A stretch of DNA of 6,784 bases, taken from NCBI GenBank assembly GCA_030699855.1, contig JAUYKR010000111.1, forward strand, positions 1-6,784. The letters are read 5' to 3'. The DNA is from a bacterium (GTDB taxonomy: Bacteria; Patescibacteriota; Gracilibacteria; JAUYGZ01). Each line of letters begins with the position of its first letter. The first letter of the stretch is position 1. The position numbers and the translations under genes were made by a program. The notes under the pieces were generated by a model. That model did no database searches, was not told the DNA's origin, and saw only the letters and a list, made by a program, of their open reading frames with translations. Of the stretch, positions 1-6,375 are shown piece after piece.

Positions 1-1
1 C

Positions 2-232
2 ACCCGGGATGTGAAGGGGCTGTATGGGCATGTCGATCATTTATATAAGCATGTCGACGGGCTTTACGCTCACACCGAAGATCTCGCTCGTGACGTGAAA
101 GGTTTGTATGGGCACACCGAAGAGCTATCCCATCAATATGGGGTGCGAAGAGTAGAGCATTCCCATCTCCATTCATGGGTAAGCTCCCTTGCCGAAGATA
201 TGACAATCGTGAAAAGAAAGCTGTCATTGTAG
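2..232 (+). CDS. Heptad-repeat coiled-coil protein, 3' end only (hypothetical)
   Basis: This is an open frame entering from the left edge, with 76 residues visible before TAG. The residues before the first possible GTG (position 11), Thr-Arg-Asp, continue the same pattern as the later copy Ala-Arg-Asp at 86-94, so the true start lies upstream and the GTG is internal. The visible protein is almost perfect heptads: VKGLYGH, VDHLYKH, VDGLYAH, TEDLARD, VKGLYGH, TEELSHQ, then the weaker YGVRRVE, HSHLHSW, VSSLAED, MTIVKRK. Val/Thr at position a and Leu at position d predict a continuous parallel coiled coil. His or Asp ends several heptads, which is unusual. No catalytic motif, membrane segment or signal is visible. 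Such proteins usually oligomerise or act as adaptors or stalks; the function here is unknown. The gene faces the 237-674 gene tail to tail with a 4-bp gap and no visible terminator. Confidence 0.65.
   Translation, partial: TRDVKGLYGHVDHLYKHVDGLYAHTEDLARDVKGLYGHTEELSHQYGVRRVEHSHLHSWVSSLAEDMTIVKRKLSL
11..136 (+). repeat. Six tandem 21-bp units encoding heptads
   Basis: Six successive 21-nt units (starting at 11, 32, 53, 74, 95 and 116) each encode one coiled-coil heptad. The first and fifth units are nearly the same at DNA level (gtgaagg.gctgtatgggca against gtgaaag.gtttgtatgggca), with matching preceding Asp codons. Units two and three share gtcga at their start, and units four and six share accgaaga. 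This suggests growth by duplication of one heptad or a block of heptads. The array may extend left of the window. Confidence 0.55.
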
Positions 233-236
233 CGAC

Positions 237-674
237 CTACTTCAACCCCAGCTTGTGACGAATGTCGCCGATTTGTTGTTGGTCGCCTTGTTTTTCCGCG
301 CCTTCTAATTTCCCCTCGGCTTCTTTTTCGGCTTCGGTCATTTCCGCCTGTAACAACTTCTCATCCTGAGCAAATCTCTGCTGAGTTGCGGCAAGAATCT
401 GGGCCTGCATTTCATCGTTTTTAGCATCTTCTTCGACAACCATTTGGTCGAGTTTTGCCACAATATCCTTGCTCTCTTGTACATCTTTTTCAAGTCCTTC
501 AAGCTCCCGGGTGAAGAGCTTTTCCAGCTCGGTCAGCATTTGGACATCAAGGCCGTTTCGCTTAATGTAGTCAACGTATTTTGACTTATGACTCTCGGGA
601 ATGAGCGCGCATTCATAGATCTGAGTCAGCAGCTCGAGAACGGCACTATCGGTTTGTGTGGTGGTATTAGCCAT
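237..674 (-). CDS. Small helical coiled-coil protein, hypothetical
   Basis: This is a 145-residue soluble acidic protein that I do not recognise. After a polar N-terminus (MANTTTQTDS), residues 11-60 look like a compact helical segment (LLTQIYECALIPESHKSKY, then a second helix with LTELEKLFTREL). Residues 60-130 are a long charged helix rich in Glu, Lys, Gln and Ala, consistent with coiled coil, and the chain ends in HKLGLK. There is one Cys (residue 22) and no membrane or signal segment. It starts at ATG 672-674, 18 nt after the stop of the 450-residue gene, and is probably cotranscribed with it. The spacer is pyrimidine-rich (TTCCCAATCCTTTCTCTT) and has no Shine-Dalgarno match, so translation may depend on coupling. 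It could be a partner of the upstream coiled-coil protein; that is inference from position alone. Confidence 0.75.
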   Translation of the reverse strand: MANTTTQTDSAVLELLTQIYECALIPESHKSKYVDYIKRNGLDVQMLTELEKLFTRELEGLEKDVQESKDIVAKLDQMVVEEDAKNDEMQAQILAATQQRFAQDEKLLQAEMTEAEKEAEGKLEGAEKQGDQQQIGDIRHKLGLK

Positions 675-692
675 AAGAGAAAGGATTGGGAA

Positions 693-2045
693 TTAAGGAG
701 CAGCCGTAGCTGCTGGTGCTGGTTGCTGCACAACTCTCACGGGTTTAAATTCAACCGCGACTAAACTAGGCTTGTCATTAGCCTCAACACTTAGAGTGAA
801 TCTCCCAAAGGCAGCCTTCGGATCCGGCGAATAGCTCAGTTTTGGACGGTCAGGATTGGATGTGTTAAGAAAAGCCATCTCGCCCCGCTCACCCCGTAAA
901 ACAAAGCCTGGATACTTTCCGCTGGGCTTTTCGATAACGTACATCACACCGAGCTCTTGACCCAAATTGATTTGTTGCCCTACTGGAAGCTTGTTTTGCA
1001 AGCGATCGAGTCTGGCGGCCATGTTTTCACCTTTTACATTTAATTCCCCACGTTCCAGATGTCGCTTCAACATGTAATCTTTCGAATCCTTGGCTGTGAA
1101 GGCACCCTCCACCTTTCTCATTCTATAGCGCTGTTTGGTTCCCGACTGCAGGGTATCCATCATTTTATAGCACGCCTCTCGTTCAGCATCGCTTAACTGC
1201 AATCTATCCTTATGATCGTTTAAAAACATCTCGAAAGAATCTGGATTATCCCCCATCAATACCGCAGTGATGGACTGATCTAACTTCCAAGCCAAATCGG
1301 GATCATTGGCAAGATTGATATTCGTTAATACCGTGGCCCGTATATTAGCGTCAATTTTGGCGATATTTGCTTCCGCGGCTTTTCGAGGAGCTTCTTTTAT
1401 CTCCGCTTCTTTATCCAGTTTCCCTATGCTCGCCTGAATTTCTTCTAGCCTAGCGATGTCTTCCTGAAGATCCTTTGCCTGCAGCTTTTCTGGCTTGTTA
1501 ATCAACCCCTTAAGAAAGCCAAGATTTTTTTGAAGACTGGCAATGCGCTGTTCTTTGTTTTTGATGGACTGTTTTATTTCCGTACTCATTTCATTCATCA
1601 CCTTCCTTCTCTCATGAATAACTGCCAGGGAGTCATTCGCATATTCCTTAATATCAATCCTTCCTTGAGACAACCCATTGGCAGCTTTCTCCACCCGGGC
1701 ACGAGCAGCATCCTCGATAGTCTGCTGAAGATCATTTTTTGAAGTTTGTTTTCCTAGTATTCCTTTTATCCGAGTTGAAAAACTATCTTTCCAGTTGTCC
1801 ATTATCCTTTGCATATTGTCACCGGACAATTTTGTCATATCTTTAAGATCGTCCTGAGCCTGATCAGGATTTTTGCCCCGGTGTTCAGCGACAACTGCCT
1901 CGCCCTGCTTCCACGCTTCTTCCTCTCGAGTAGTATCAAGAGTAGCTGTAGCAGACGCATCTGGTCCTGCTGCATACACCACTCGCCTCTCCCTCCACAG
2001 TCTTTCATCGGCACAGAACCGCCATGTGTGATGGATTTTTCGCAT
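693..2045 (-). CDS. 450-residue protein with central coiled coil, hypothetical
   Basis: This long frame is clearly coding but I do not recognise the family. Residues 1-35 are basic and aromatic (MRKIHHTWRFCADERLWRER, then VVYAAGPDASA) without a hydrophobic core, so no ordinary signal peptide is seen. Residues 40-135 are helical and charged. Residues 145-238 form the strongest coiled-coil stretch, rich in Lys, Glu, Leu and Ile, with repeated spacing such as EDIARLEEI. Residues 240-335 are mixed helical. Residues 355-438 look beta-rich (LGVMYVIEKPSGKYPGFVLR, then FGRFTLSVEAN), like a small folded C-terminal domain. The tail (441-450) is a Pro/Ala-rich linker-like end. There are only two cysteines, C11 and C292. 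The ATG at 2043-2045 is supported by a promoter whose predicted transcript starts only about 14 nt upstream, leaving little room for a ribosome site. It leads a two-gene unit with 237-674. It could be a structural or scaffolding protein; no function can be assigned. Confidence 0.85.
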   Translation of the reverse strand: MRKIHHTWRFCADERLWRERRVVYAAGPDASATATLDTTREEEAWKQGEAVVAEHRGKNPDQAQDDLKDMTKLSGDNMQRIMDNWKDSFSTRIKGILGKQTSKNDLQQTIEDAARARVEKAANGLSQGRIDIKEYANDSLAVIHERRKVMNEMSTEIKQSIKNKEQRIASLQKNLGFLKGLINKPEKLQAKDLQEDIARLEEIQASIGKLDKEAEIKEAPRKAAEANIAKIDANIRATVLTNINLANDPDLAWKLDQSITAVLMGDNPDSFEMFLNDHKDRLQLSDAEREACYKMMDTLQSGTKQRYRMRKVEGAFTAKDSKDYMLKRHLERGELNVKGENMAARLDRLQNKLPVGQQINLGQELGVMYVIEKPSGKYPGFVLRGERGEMAFLNTSNPDRPKLSYSPDPKAAFGRFTLSVEANDKPSLVAVEFKPVRVVQQPAPAATAAP

Positions 2046-2062
2046 TTTTATATTGGTTTCCC

Positions 2063-2090
2063 TTCATTATAGCAAATTTCTTGCTATTCT
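2063..2090 (+). promoter_or_regulatory. Possible extended -10 promoter for purL
   Basis: On the plus strand, TGC-TATTCT (TATTCT at 2085-2090) is an extended -10 with four of six consensus bases. A poor -35-like TTCATT lies 16 nt upstream (2063-2068). A start near 2097 would give purL a leader of about 137 nt that contains the whole 2114-2226 inverted repeat. The element overlaps the opposing promoter almost completely, so the two would compete for polymerase. Support is modest because the -35 is weak. Confidence 0.35.
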
Positions 2091-2094
2091 TCAA
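2066..2094 (-). promoter_or_regulatory. Extended -10 sigma70-type promoter for the coiled-coil unit
   Basis: On the minus strand, a -35-like TTGAAG (2089-2094) is followed by a 17-nt spacer and a perfect TATAAT (2066-2071). The -10 is preceded by TGC, giving an extended -10 (TGCTATAAT). Transcription would start near 2059, leaving a leader of roughly 14 nt before the ATG at 2045. This is the best promoter in the window. Its -10 overlaps one arm of the palindrome at 2069-2087, so a protein bound there would block it. Confidence 0.6.
2069..2087. promoter_or_regulatory. Operator-like palindrome between divergent genes
   Basis: This is a perfect inverted repeat with 7-bp arms and a 5-bp centre, ATAGCAA-ATTTC-TTGCTAT. 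It overlaps the -10 and spacer of the minus-strand promoter and supplies the TTGCTAT start of a plus-strand extended -10. The size and symmetry fit a dimeric repressor site, but the same symmetry could simply reflect two mirrored -10 elements. The spacing differs from the enterobacterial PurR box, so purine control by that protein is not implied. Confidence 0.45.
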
Positions 2095-2113
2095 CCATAG
2101 AAGGTGCTGTTCA

Positions 2114-2226
2114 ATTTGATAGGCGGAAGAGAATTGTGAAGCGAGGACATGAAAAGAAAACCGCTCTAAAACTGAAAAGACTGATGGACAGTTCCGCAGC
2201 GAGCAATTGCCTTCTGCCTATCAAAT
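2114..2226 (+). promoter_or_regulatory. Long imperfect stem-loop in the purL leader
   Basis: Positions 2114-2136 and 2204-2226 are inverted repeats. The outer 11 positions pair perfectly (ATTTGATAGGC with GCCTATCAAAT), followed by one G-U wobble, four pairs (GAAG/CTTC), a 2-nt mismatch, then five pairs (AATTG/CAATT). In total 20 of 23 positions are Watson-Crick pairs and one more is a wobble. The 67-nt interior could form further short helices, for example AACTG (2170-2174) with CAGTT (2189-2193) and CGCT (2162-2165) with AGCG (2198-2201). The stem closes 7 nt before the purL ATG, where no Shine-Dalgarno is seen. There is no T-tract, so it is not a simple terminator. It may be a translational control element, a protein-binding RNA, or a small mobile remnant; no flanking target duplication is visible. 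Confidence 0.55.
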
Positions 2227-2233
2227 CCCCACT

Positions 2234-5200
2234 ATGCCAAAAATCACCGTCCTCGCCGGACAACTCAGCGAACAACCGGCCCTGCTCAAGCGCTTTCACG
2301 GGGAATTTCCGGACCTAAAAAAGGTGTCCGTCCAATTGGTCGCCCGAGTGCAGACGGAAGAACCACTGACAAAGAGGCAGGCGAATCATATTCATGATCT
2401 CTTGCTGGAAAGCAAAGGGGAGAAGATAAGCCAGGCGACAATCAGCCACGGCCATGTGTTTGAAATCGCCTATCGGCCGGCCGTATTGGACCCCGAACAT
2501 ACTGCCGTCAGAAAGATCCTGAAAACCGCCGGCTTGGATGAGCTGGTACAGGCGGTAAAAATGTCCACCGTCTCTGTTTTTGAGGGGATTACCGAAGACC
2601 AGGCTAAGAATCTGGTACGCAAGTACTTGTTCAATGATCTGATGCAGGTGTTTGTTCACGAGGAGCCGGAAACTTTGACTATCGGCTCCCAGGCCGAACC
2701 GGTGCATATTATTGAAGACTTCCGCGACATGAACCTGAGAGAGTTGAAAGAGCTGAGCGAACAACGAAGTTGGTATATGGAAGACTCGTTTCTCCTGGAA
2801 ACGCAGCGGAAGTTTAAGGAGGATTTGCAGCGAGACCCCACCGATGCCGAACTGGAATATCTGGCTCAGCGCACCTCCGATCACTGCTTTCACACCACTT
2901 GGAAGTCGCTGGGTTTGTTCAAACGGCTCAAGGAAAAGGTGGCCGAGGTGCTTCCTAAACGACCGGATATCGTTTCCGTTTTCGTCGACAATTCCGGGGT
3001 CATCGCCGCCGACGGAGAAAATACCTACTTTATAAAAGGCGAGACCCACAACAGCCCCACCGCTATCGCTCCCGTGGGCGGAGTGGAAACCATGCATGGC
3101 GGCTGCATCCGCGACATCATGGGAACCGGCCAGGGCGGCTACCCCACCATGGCCACCCAGGTATTCATCGTCGGCAGTCAGAGCAAAGAAGAGATGGCCA
3201 AGGATTACAACGTGGACGGCTTTCTCGACCCGCTGGTGATTTTGAGGGGGGCTATCGACGGCGTGCAGAACTACGGCAACGCCATGGGCATCGCCAACTT
3301 CGGCGGACGAGTGTTCACGCATCCGAAGTTTTTTGGAAAGCCGCTGGCCCTGGGTATCTGCATCGGCCTGGGACAGAAAAATTATTCAAAAAAAGGAACG
3401 CCGGTGTCGGGCGACATCGCCTTACTGATTGGAAACCCTACCGGCCGCGATGGTATTCACGGGGCCACCATGAGCAGCGCCGCCAACACGGAAGAAACCT
3501 TGACCAAGGAGGGGGCGGCCGTTCAGATTGGCGACCCTTATACGGAGCGCTTGATCATGGAAGCCACGCCGGATTTGAGGCCGCTGATGCGGGCCTACGG
3601 AGACCTGGGTGCCGGAGGCATTGCCTCCTGCTTTGGGGAGATGGCCGAAGGGGTTGGCATCGAGATTGATCTGGAAAAAATCCCTACCAAGTACGAGGGC
3701 CTGTCCCCTTGGGAGAAACTGGAGTCAGAGTCTCAGGAGCGCATGGGTATGGCGGTGGCCCCTCAGGATTTGGAAGCCGTGAAAAAGATTTTACAGTTCC
3801 ATGAGATCCCGTACCACGAACTGGGGAAGTTTACCGACTCCAACCGCTTCGTAGTCAAACACGGAACCGAGACGATCGTGGATCTGGATTATGAATGGCT
3901 GGAGCATTTTCCGGTGCCAAACAAAGATGTGGGAGAATTCTTTCCTAGGCCGGAAGAGGTTCACCTTTCCCCCACCGGAACGCTGGAAAAAGAATTACTG
4001 CGAGTGCTGCAAAACCCTGATTTGGCCGACCAGTCACTGTTTGCGCGCCGCTGGGACGGCACGGTACAGGGGAAGACGCTAAGGGAATCATTGGCGCCGT
4101 TCACGAATATGCCTCATGACCAGGGCATTCTCGTCCCCGATCCTGGAAGCCGGTATGGACAAGTCCTGTCGCTGACGATCAACCCCTGGTGGGCGGGAAA
4201 CCCGGAGGCTATGACCAGAGCTTGTTTCGCGGGCACGGTGTCAAAACAGATCGCTGCCGGAGTCAGCCGAAAAAAGATCGCCATGTGCGACAATTTCTAC
4301 ACCCCCAAGAGCCAAGATGAAATTGACTTTTATTTGACCAAAATGGTGGAGGTGATGACCGACATGATGGTGGAACTGGAAACACCGATTATTTCCGGCA
4401 AAGACTCTTCCAGTGGAACCAGTAAAATCCCACGCCACGACGGAGGCGTAGACAACTTTGAAGTCGTTCCCACCCTGTGCATGTCGGCCATTGGCGTCCA
4501 TGAGGATATCAGCAAGGTTCCAGCCAAGGCCTTCCAGAAGGCCGGCAACGGCCTCTATTTCATCCCCTCCGGCATACAAAATGACGCCAGTGGTTCGGTA
4601 CTGTTAGAATCAGAACTACGACAAAAGTATTTTAATTATGAGATCAATGTAAAAGAGTACCGGCAAACGATTGATCGCTTAGCGCATCTTATCTATCAAG
4701 AAAAAATAAAATCCATTTCGGTCGTCGACGACGGAGGCATGTTTCATCGGCTGTTCGAAATGATGTTGGGATCAGGGTTGGGGGTCGAGCTGAAAACACT
4801 GACCGGAGAAGGAATTTTGGAGGCTCTGACCAAAGCCCTACCTGGTAGCTTCATTGTAGAAGTAGCGCAGGAAAAAGATTTGATTGGTATTGATACTCTC
4901 TACCTTGGCGATGTCATTGCTGAACCGGAACTGAGAATTGGCGGAATGCGATTGGAGCTGAAAAAAATGAAGGAGGCCTGGATGCAAACCTGGCACAGAT
5001 TGCTCCACCTTCCCCAGGGACCGGAGGAGATAGAGACTCCGGAACAGATCATCCCCTTTCGGCCAAGCGCGAGAGTAAAGAAAATGGTAAACGTGCTCTA
5101 CACCCCCGGCACCAATGACCATCGGGAAATGTTGAGGGCTTGGGAACTTCTGGGATGCAAAGTCTCTCTGATTTCCGCCACCGACCCTTTTGCCCGCTTC

Positions 5201-5764
5201 GCGGACGCGGACATCGTTGTCTTTCCGGGTGGCTTCGCCGATGGGGACTATTTGGGAGCGGCAAAGGTCTGGAATGAAGTAATGAACACGCAGTTCAAAA
5301 GCCAAATGAACTTTCTCAAAAAAGGAAATATACCGGTTCTTGGCATCTGTAACGGCTTTCAGCTGATGACCAGATCCGGATTTTTCGGAAAAAATATTCG
5401 TTTGATCCAAAATGACTCGATGGCCTTTGAACATCGCTGGGTGAAGCTTCGATTTACGGAAGATTGCGGTCAGTCGATTTGGACCAAAGGCCTTGAGGGC
5501 CAAGAAATCTGTGTTCCCGTCGCCCATGGCTTCGGGAAATTTGTGATGGAAGACGAAATGGATACTTCAACCATCGCCATGAAATATGACCCTGATGTGT
5601 ACCCCAACAATCCAAATGGATCTCGTCAGGCCATAGCCGGCGTATTCGCCGGAAGCCGAGGCCAATTCTTCGGCAGTATGCCTCATCCGGAAAGGGCCAT
5701 TGAGGACTTCCATTACAGCCAGCACGGACTGCTTTTGTTCGAAAATCTGCTCAGGAACCTTTGA
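2234..5764 (+). CDS. purL: Phosphoribosylformylglycinamidine synthase, large single-chain form
   Basis: This cytoplasmic enzyme of de novo purine synthesis converts FGAR, ATP and glutamine to FGAM, ADP, phosphate and glutamate. With the ATG at 2234 it has 1176 residues, somewhat shorter than the roughly 1295 of the E. coli protein, with all domains present. Residues 1 to about 180 are the N-terminal PurS-like region and linker. The synthase core spans about 210-945, with SDHCFH (215-220), ETHNSPTAI (270-278), DLGAGG (457-462), ESQERM, and SGKDSS (721-726) in the second half. The glutaminase domain starts near 951 (MVNVLYTPGTNDHRE) and has nucleophile Cys1039 in LGICNGFQ and the His1151/Glu1153 pair in MPHPERA. 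Synthase and ammonia-producing domains are therefore fused, and no separate purQ or purS is needed. A TTG at 2207 would add nine residues but lies inside the leader stem, so the ATG (MPKITVL) is preferred. No other pur gene is adjacent. Two long antisense frames inside it are shadows. Confidence 0.95.
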   Translation: MPKITVLAGQLSEQPALLKRFHGEFPDLKKVSVQLVARVQTEEPLTKRQANHIHDLLLESKGEKISQATISHGHVFEIAYRPAVLDPEHTAVRKILKTAGLDELVQAVKMSTVSVFEGITEDQAKNLVRKYLFNDLMQVFVHEEPETLTIGSQAEPVHIIEDFRDMNLRELKELSEQRSWYMEDSFLLETQRKFKEDLQRDPTDAELEYLAQRTSDHCFHTTWKSLGLFKRLKEKVAEVLPKRPDIVSVFVDNSGVIAADGENTYFIKGETHNSPTAIAPVGGVETMHGGCIRDIMGTGQGGYPTMATQVFIVGSQSKEEMAKDYNVDGFLDPLVILRGAIDGVQNYGNAMGIANFGGRVFTHPKFFGKPLALGICIGLGQKNYSKKGTPVSGDIALLIGNPTGRDGIHGATMSSAANTEETLTKEGAAVQIGDPYTERLIMEATPDLRPLMRAYGDLGAGGIASCFGEMAEGVGIEIDLEKIPTKYEGLSPWEKLESESQERMGMAVAPQDLEAVKKILQFHEIPYHELGKFTDSNRFVVKHGTETIVDLDYEWLEHFPVPNKDVGEFFPRPEEVHLSPTGTLEKELLRVLQNPDLADQSLFARRWDGTVQGKTLRESLAPFTNMPHDQGILVPDPGSRYGQVLSLTINPWWAGNPEAMTRACFAGTVSKQIAAGVSRKKIAMCDNFYTPKSQDEIDFYLTKMVEVMTDMMVELETPIISGKDSSSGTSKIPRHDGGVDNFEVVPTLCMSAIGVHEDISKVPAKAFQKAGNGLYFIPSGIQNDASGSVLLESELRQKYFNYEINVKEYRQTIDRLAHLIYQEKIKSISVVDDGGMFHRLFEMMLGSGLGVELKTLTGEGILEALTKALPGSFIVEVAQEKDLIGIDTLYLGDVIAEPELRIGGMRLELKKMKEAWMQTWHRLLHLPQGPEEIETPEQIIPFRPSARVKKMVNVLYTPGTNDHREMLRAWELLGCKVSLISATDPFARFADADIVVFPGGFADGDYLGAAKVWNEVMNTQFKSQMNFLKKGNIPVLGICNGFQLMTRSGFFGKNIRLIQNDSMAFEHRWVKLRFTEDCGQSIWTKGLEGQEICVPVAHGFGKFVMEDEMDTSTIAMKYDPDVYPNNPNGSRQAIAGVFAGSRGQFFGSMPHPERAIEDFHYSQHGLLLFENLLRNL

Positions 5765-5789
5765 CTTGGCGGGCTTCAGCCATTATCTT
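5761..5789 (+). promoter_or_regulatory. Possible promoter for the peroxiredoxin-ferredoxin pair
   Basis: TTGACT (5761-5766, overlapping the purL stop) is followed by a 17-nt spacer and TATCTT (5784-5789), five and four matches to the sigma70 boxes. A start near 5796 would give a pyrimidine-rich leader of about 25 nt. The same stretch can form a bulged hairpin (GGCTTCAG 5772-5779 with 5788-5796), so promoter and RNA structure are competing readings. Read-through from purL is equally possible across the 56-bp gap. Confidence 0.35.
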
Positions 5790-5820
5790 GAAAGCCGAAT
5801 TCTATTCTTTACTTTTTCCT

Positions 5821-6366
5821 ATGGACTGCGACGATCTTGATTTCTGTCCGCTTCAGGTCGGCTCCCCCGCTCCCAAATTTAAGTGCGAGGCCTTTTTTGA
5901 AGACAAATTCCTGAATATTTCTCTGGAGGACTATAAGGGAAGGTGGGTCGTTCTTTTCTTCTACCCGCTCGACTTTACCTTTGTCTGCCCCACCGAGATC
6001 ATGGAGTTCAACAAGCACGCAGAAGACTTTCATAAAGAAAACGCGCAATTGCTCGGCATCAGCGTCGACAGCGTCTTCTCTCATCAGGCCTGGGGAAAGG
6101 AGTTGGGCAAGCTGAACTTCCCCCTGTTGTCCGATATGACCAAGGAGGTAAGTATGAACTACGGTGTGTTGCTGGAAGACAAAGGAATCGCCTTGAGAGG
6201 AACCTTCATCATCGACCACGAAGGGGTGCTGAGAGCTTCAACTGTTCATGATCTCCCCGTGGGCAGAAGCGTCCAGGAAACGCTCCGCGTTCTCCACGCC
6301 CTTCAGACCGGAGATCTCTGTCCGGTGGGCTGGGAGAAGGGTGGGAAAACTCTTGGCAAAGCCTAA
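5821..6366 (+). CDS. Typical 2-Cys peroxiredoxin (AhpC/Prx1 family)
   Basis: This thiol peroxidase would reduce hydrogen peroxide and organic peroxides in the cytoplasm. The 181-residue chain from ATG 5821 fits the family. The peroxidatic Cys56 lies in YPLDFTFVCPTEI (P49, T53 and C56 form the P-x3-T-x2-C active site), the conserved Arg126 is in LRGTFIID, and the resolving Cys167 is in GDLCPVGWEKG. HDLPVGRS and the DxxGxLR-like turn are also typical. The GGLG insert is absent (ELGKLNFPLL in its place) and the chain stops 14 residues after the resolving Cys without a YF tail. In this family that predicts resistance to overoxidation. Extra cysteines occur at 3, 9 and 22. An in-frame TTG at 5761 would add 20 residues and overlap the purL stop as TTGA, but the ATG gives the usual short lead into GSPAPKF. 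No Shine-Dalgarno is seen (ACTTTTTCCT before ATG). The reductant is not identified in the window. Confidence 0.93.
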   Translation: MDCDDLDFCPLQVGSPAPKFKCEAFFEDKFLNISLEDYKGRWVVLFFYPLDFTFVCPTEIMEFNKHAEDFHKENAQLLGISVDSVFSHQAWGKELGKLNFPLLSDMTKEVSMNYGVLLEDKGIALRGTFIIDHEGVLRASTVHDLPVGRSVQETLRVLHALQTGDLCPVGWEKGGKTLGKA

Positions 6367-6375
6367 GGCATCTCC

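Noticed and set aside
1941..2045. Signal peptide on the 450-residue protein
   Set aside because: The N-terminus is basic and aromatic but has no continuous hydrophobic core, although VVYAAGPDASA resembles a cleavage region.
2072..2084. PurR-like operator (GCAA...TTGC) near purL
   Set aside because: The half-sites are separated by 5 bp rather than the 4 of the enterobacterial PurR box, and the central bases do not match.
2149..2169. Mini open frame MKRKPL with GCGAGG upstream, a possible leader peptide
   Set aside because: Six codons with no regulatory codon run and no attenuator terminator. It sits in the loop of the long stem, so it is possible but unsupported.
2097..2233. Purine or PRPP-type riboswitch in the purL leader
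   Set aside because: I could not find the conserved core sequences of these riboswitch classes; the structure is a long simple stem instead.
2136..2318. Plus-strand GTG-started frame of 60 codons before and into purL
   Set aside because: It overlaps purL by 85 nt in another frame, its start lies in the leader stem, and the translation loses protein-like character after the basic start.
2315..3322. 335-codon minus-strand open frame, with other long antisense frames such as 4838-5527
   Set aside because: They lie entirely antisense to purL, whose conserved motifs cover the region. The translations look like antisense composition and have no recognisable domain.
5772..5796. Factor-independent terminator after purL
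   Set aside because: The hairpin is short with a bulge and G-U pair and is not directly followed by a T-run, so it is weak support for termination.
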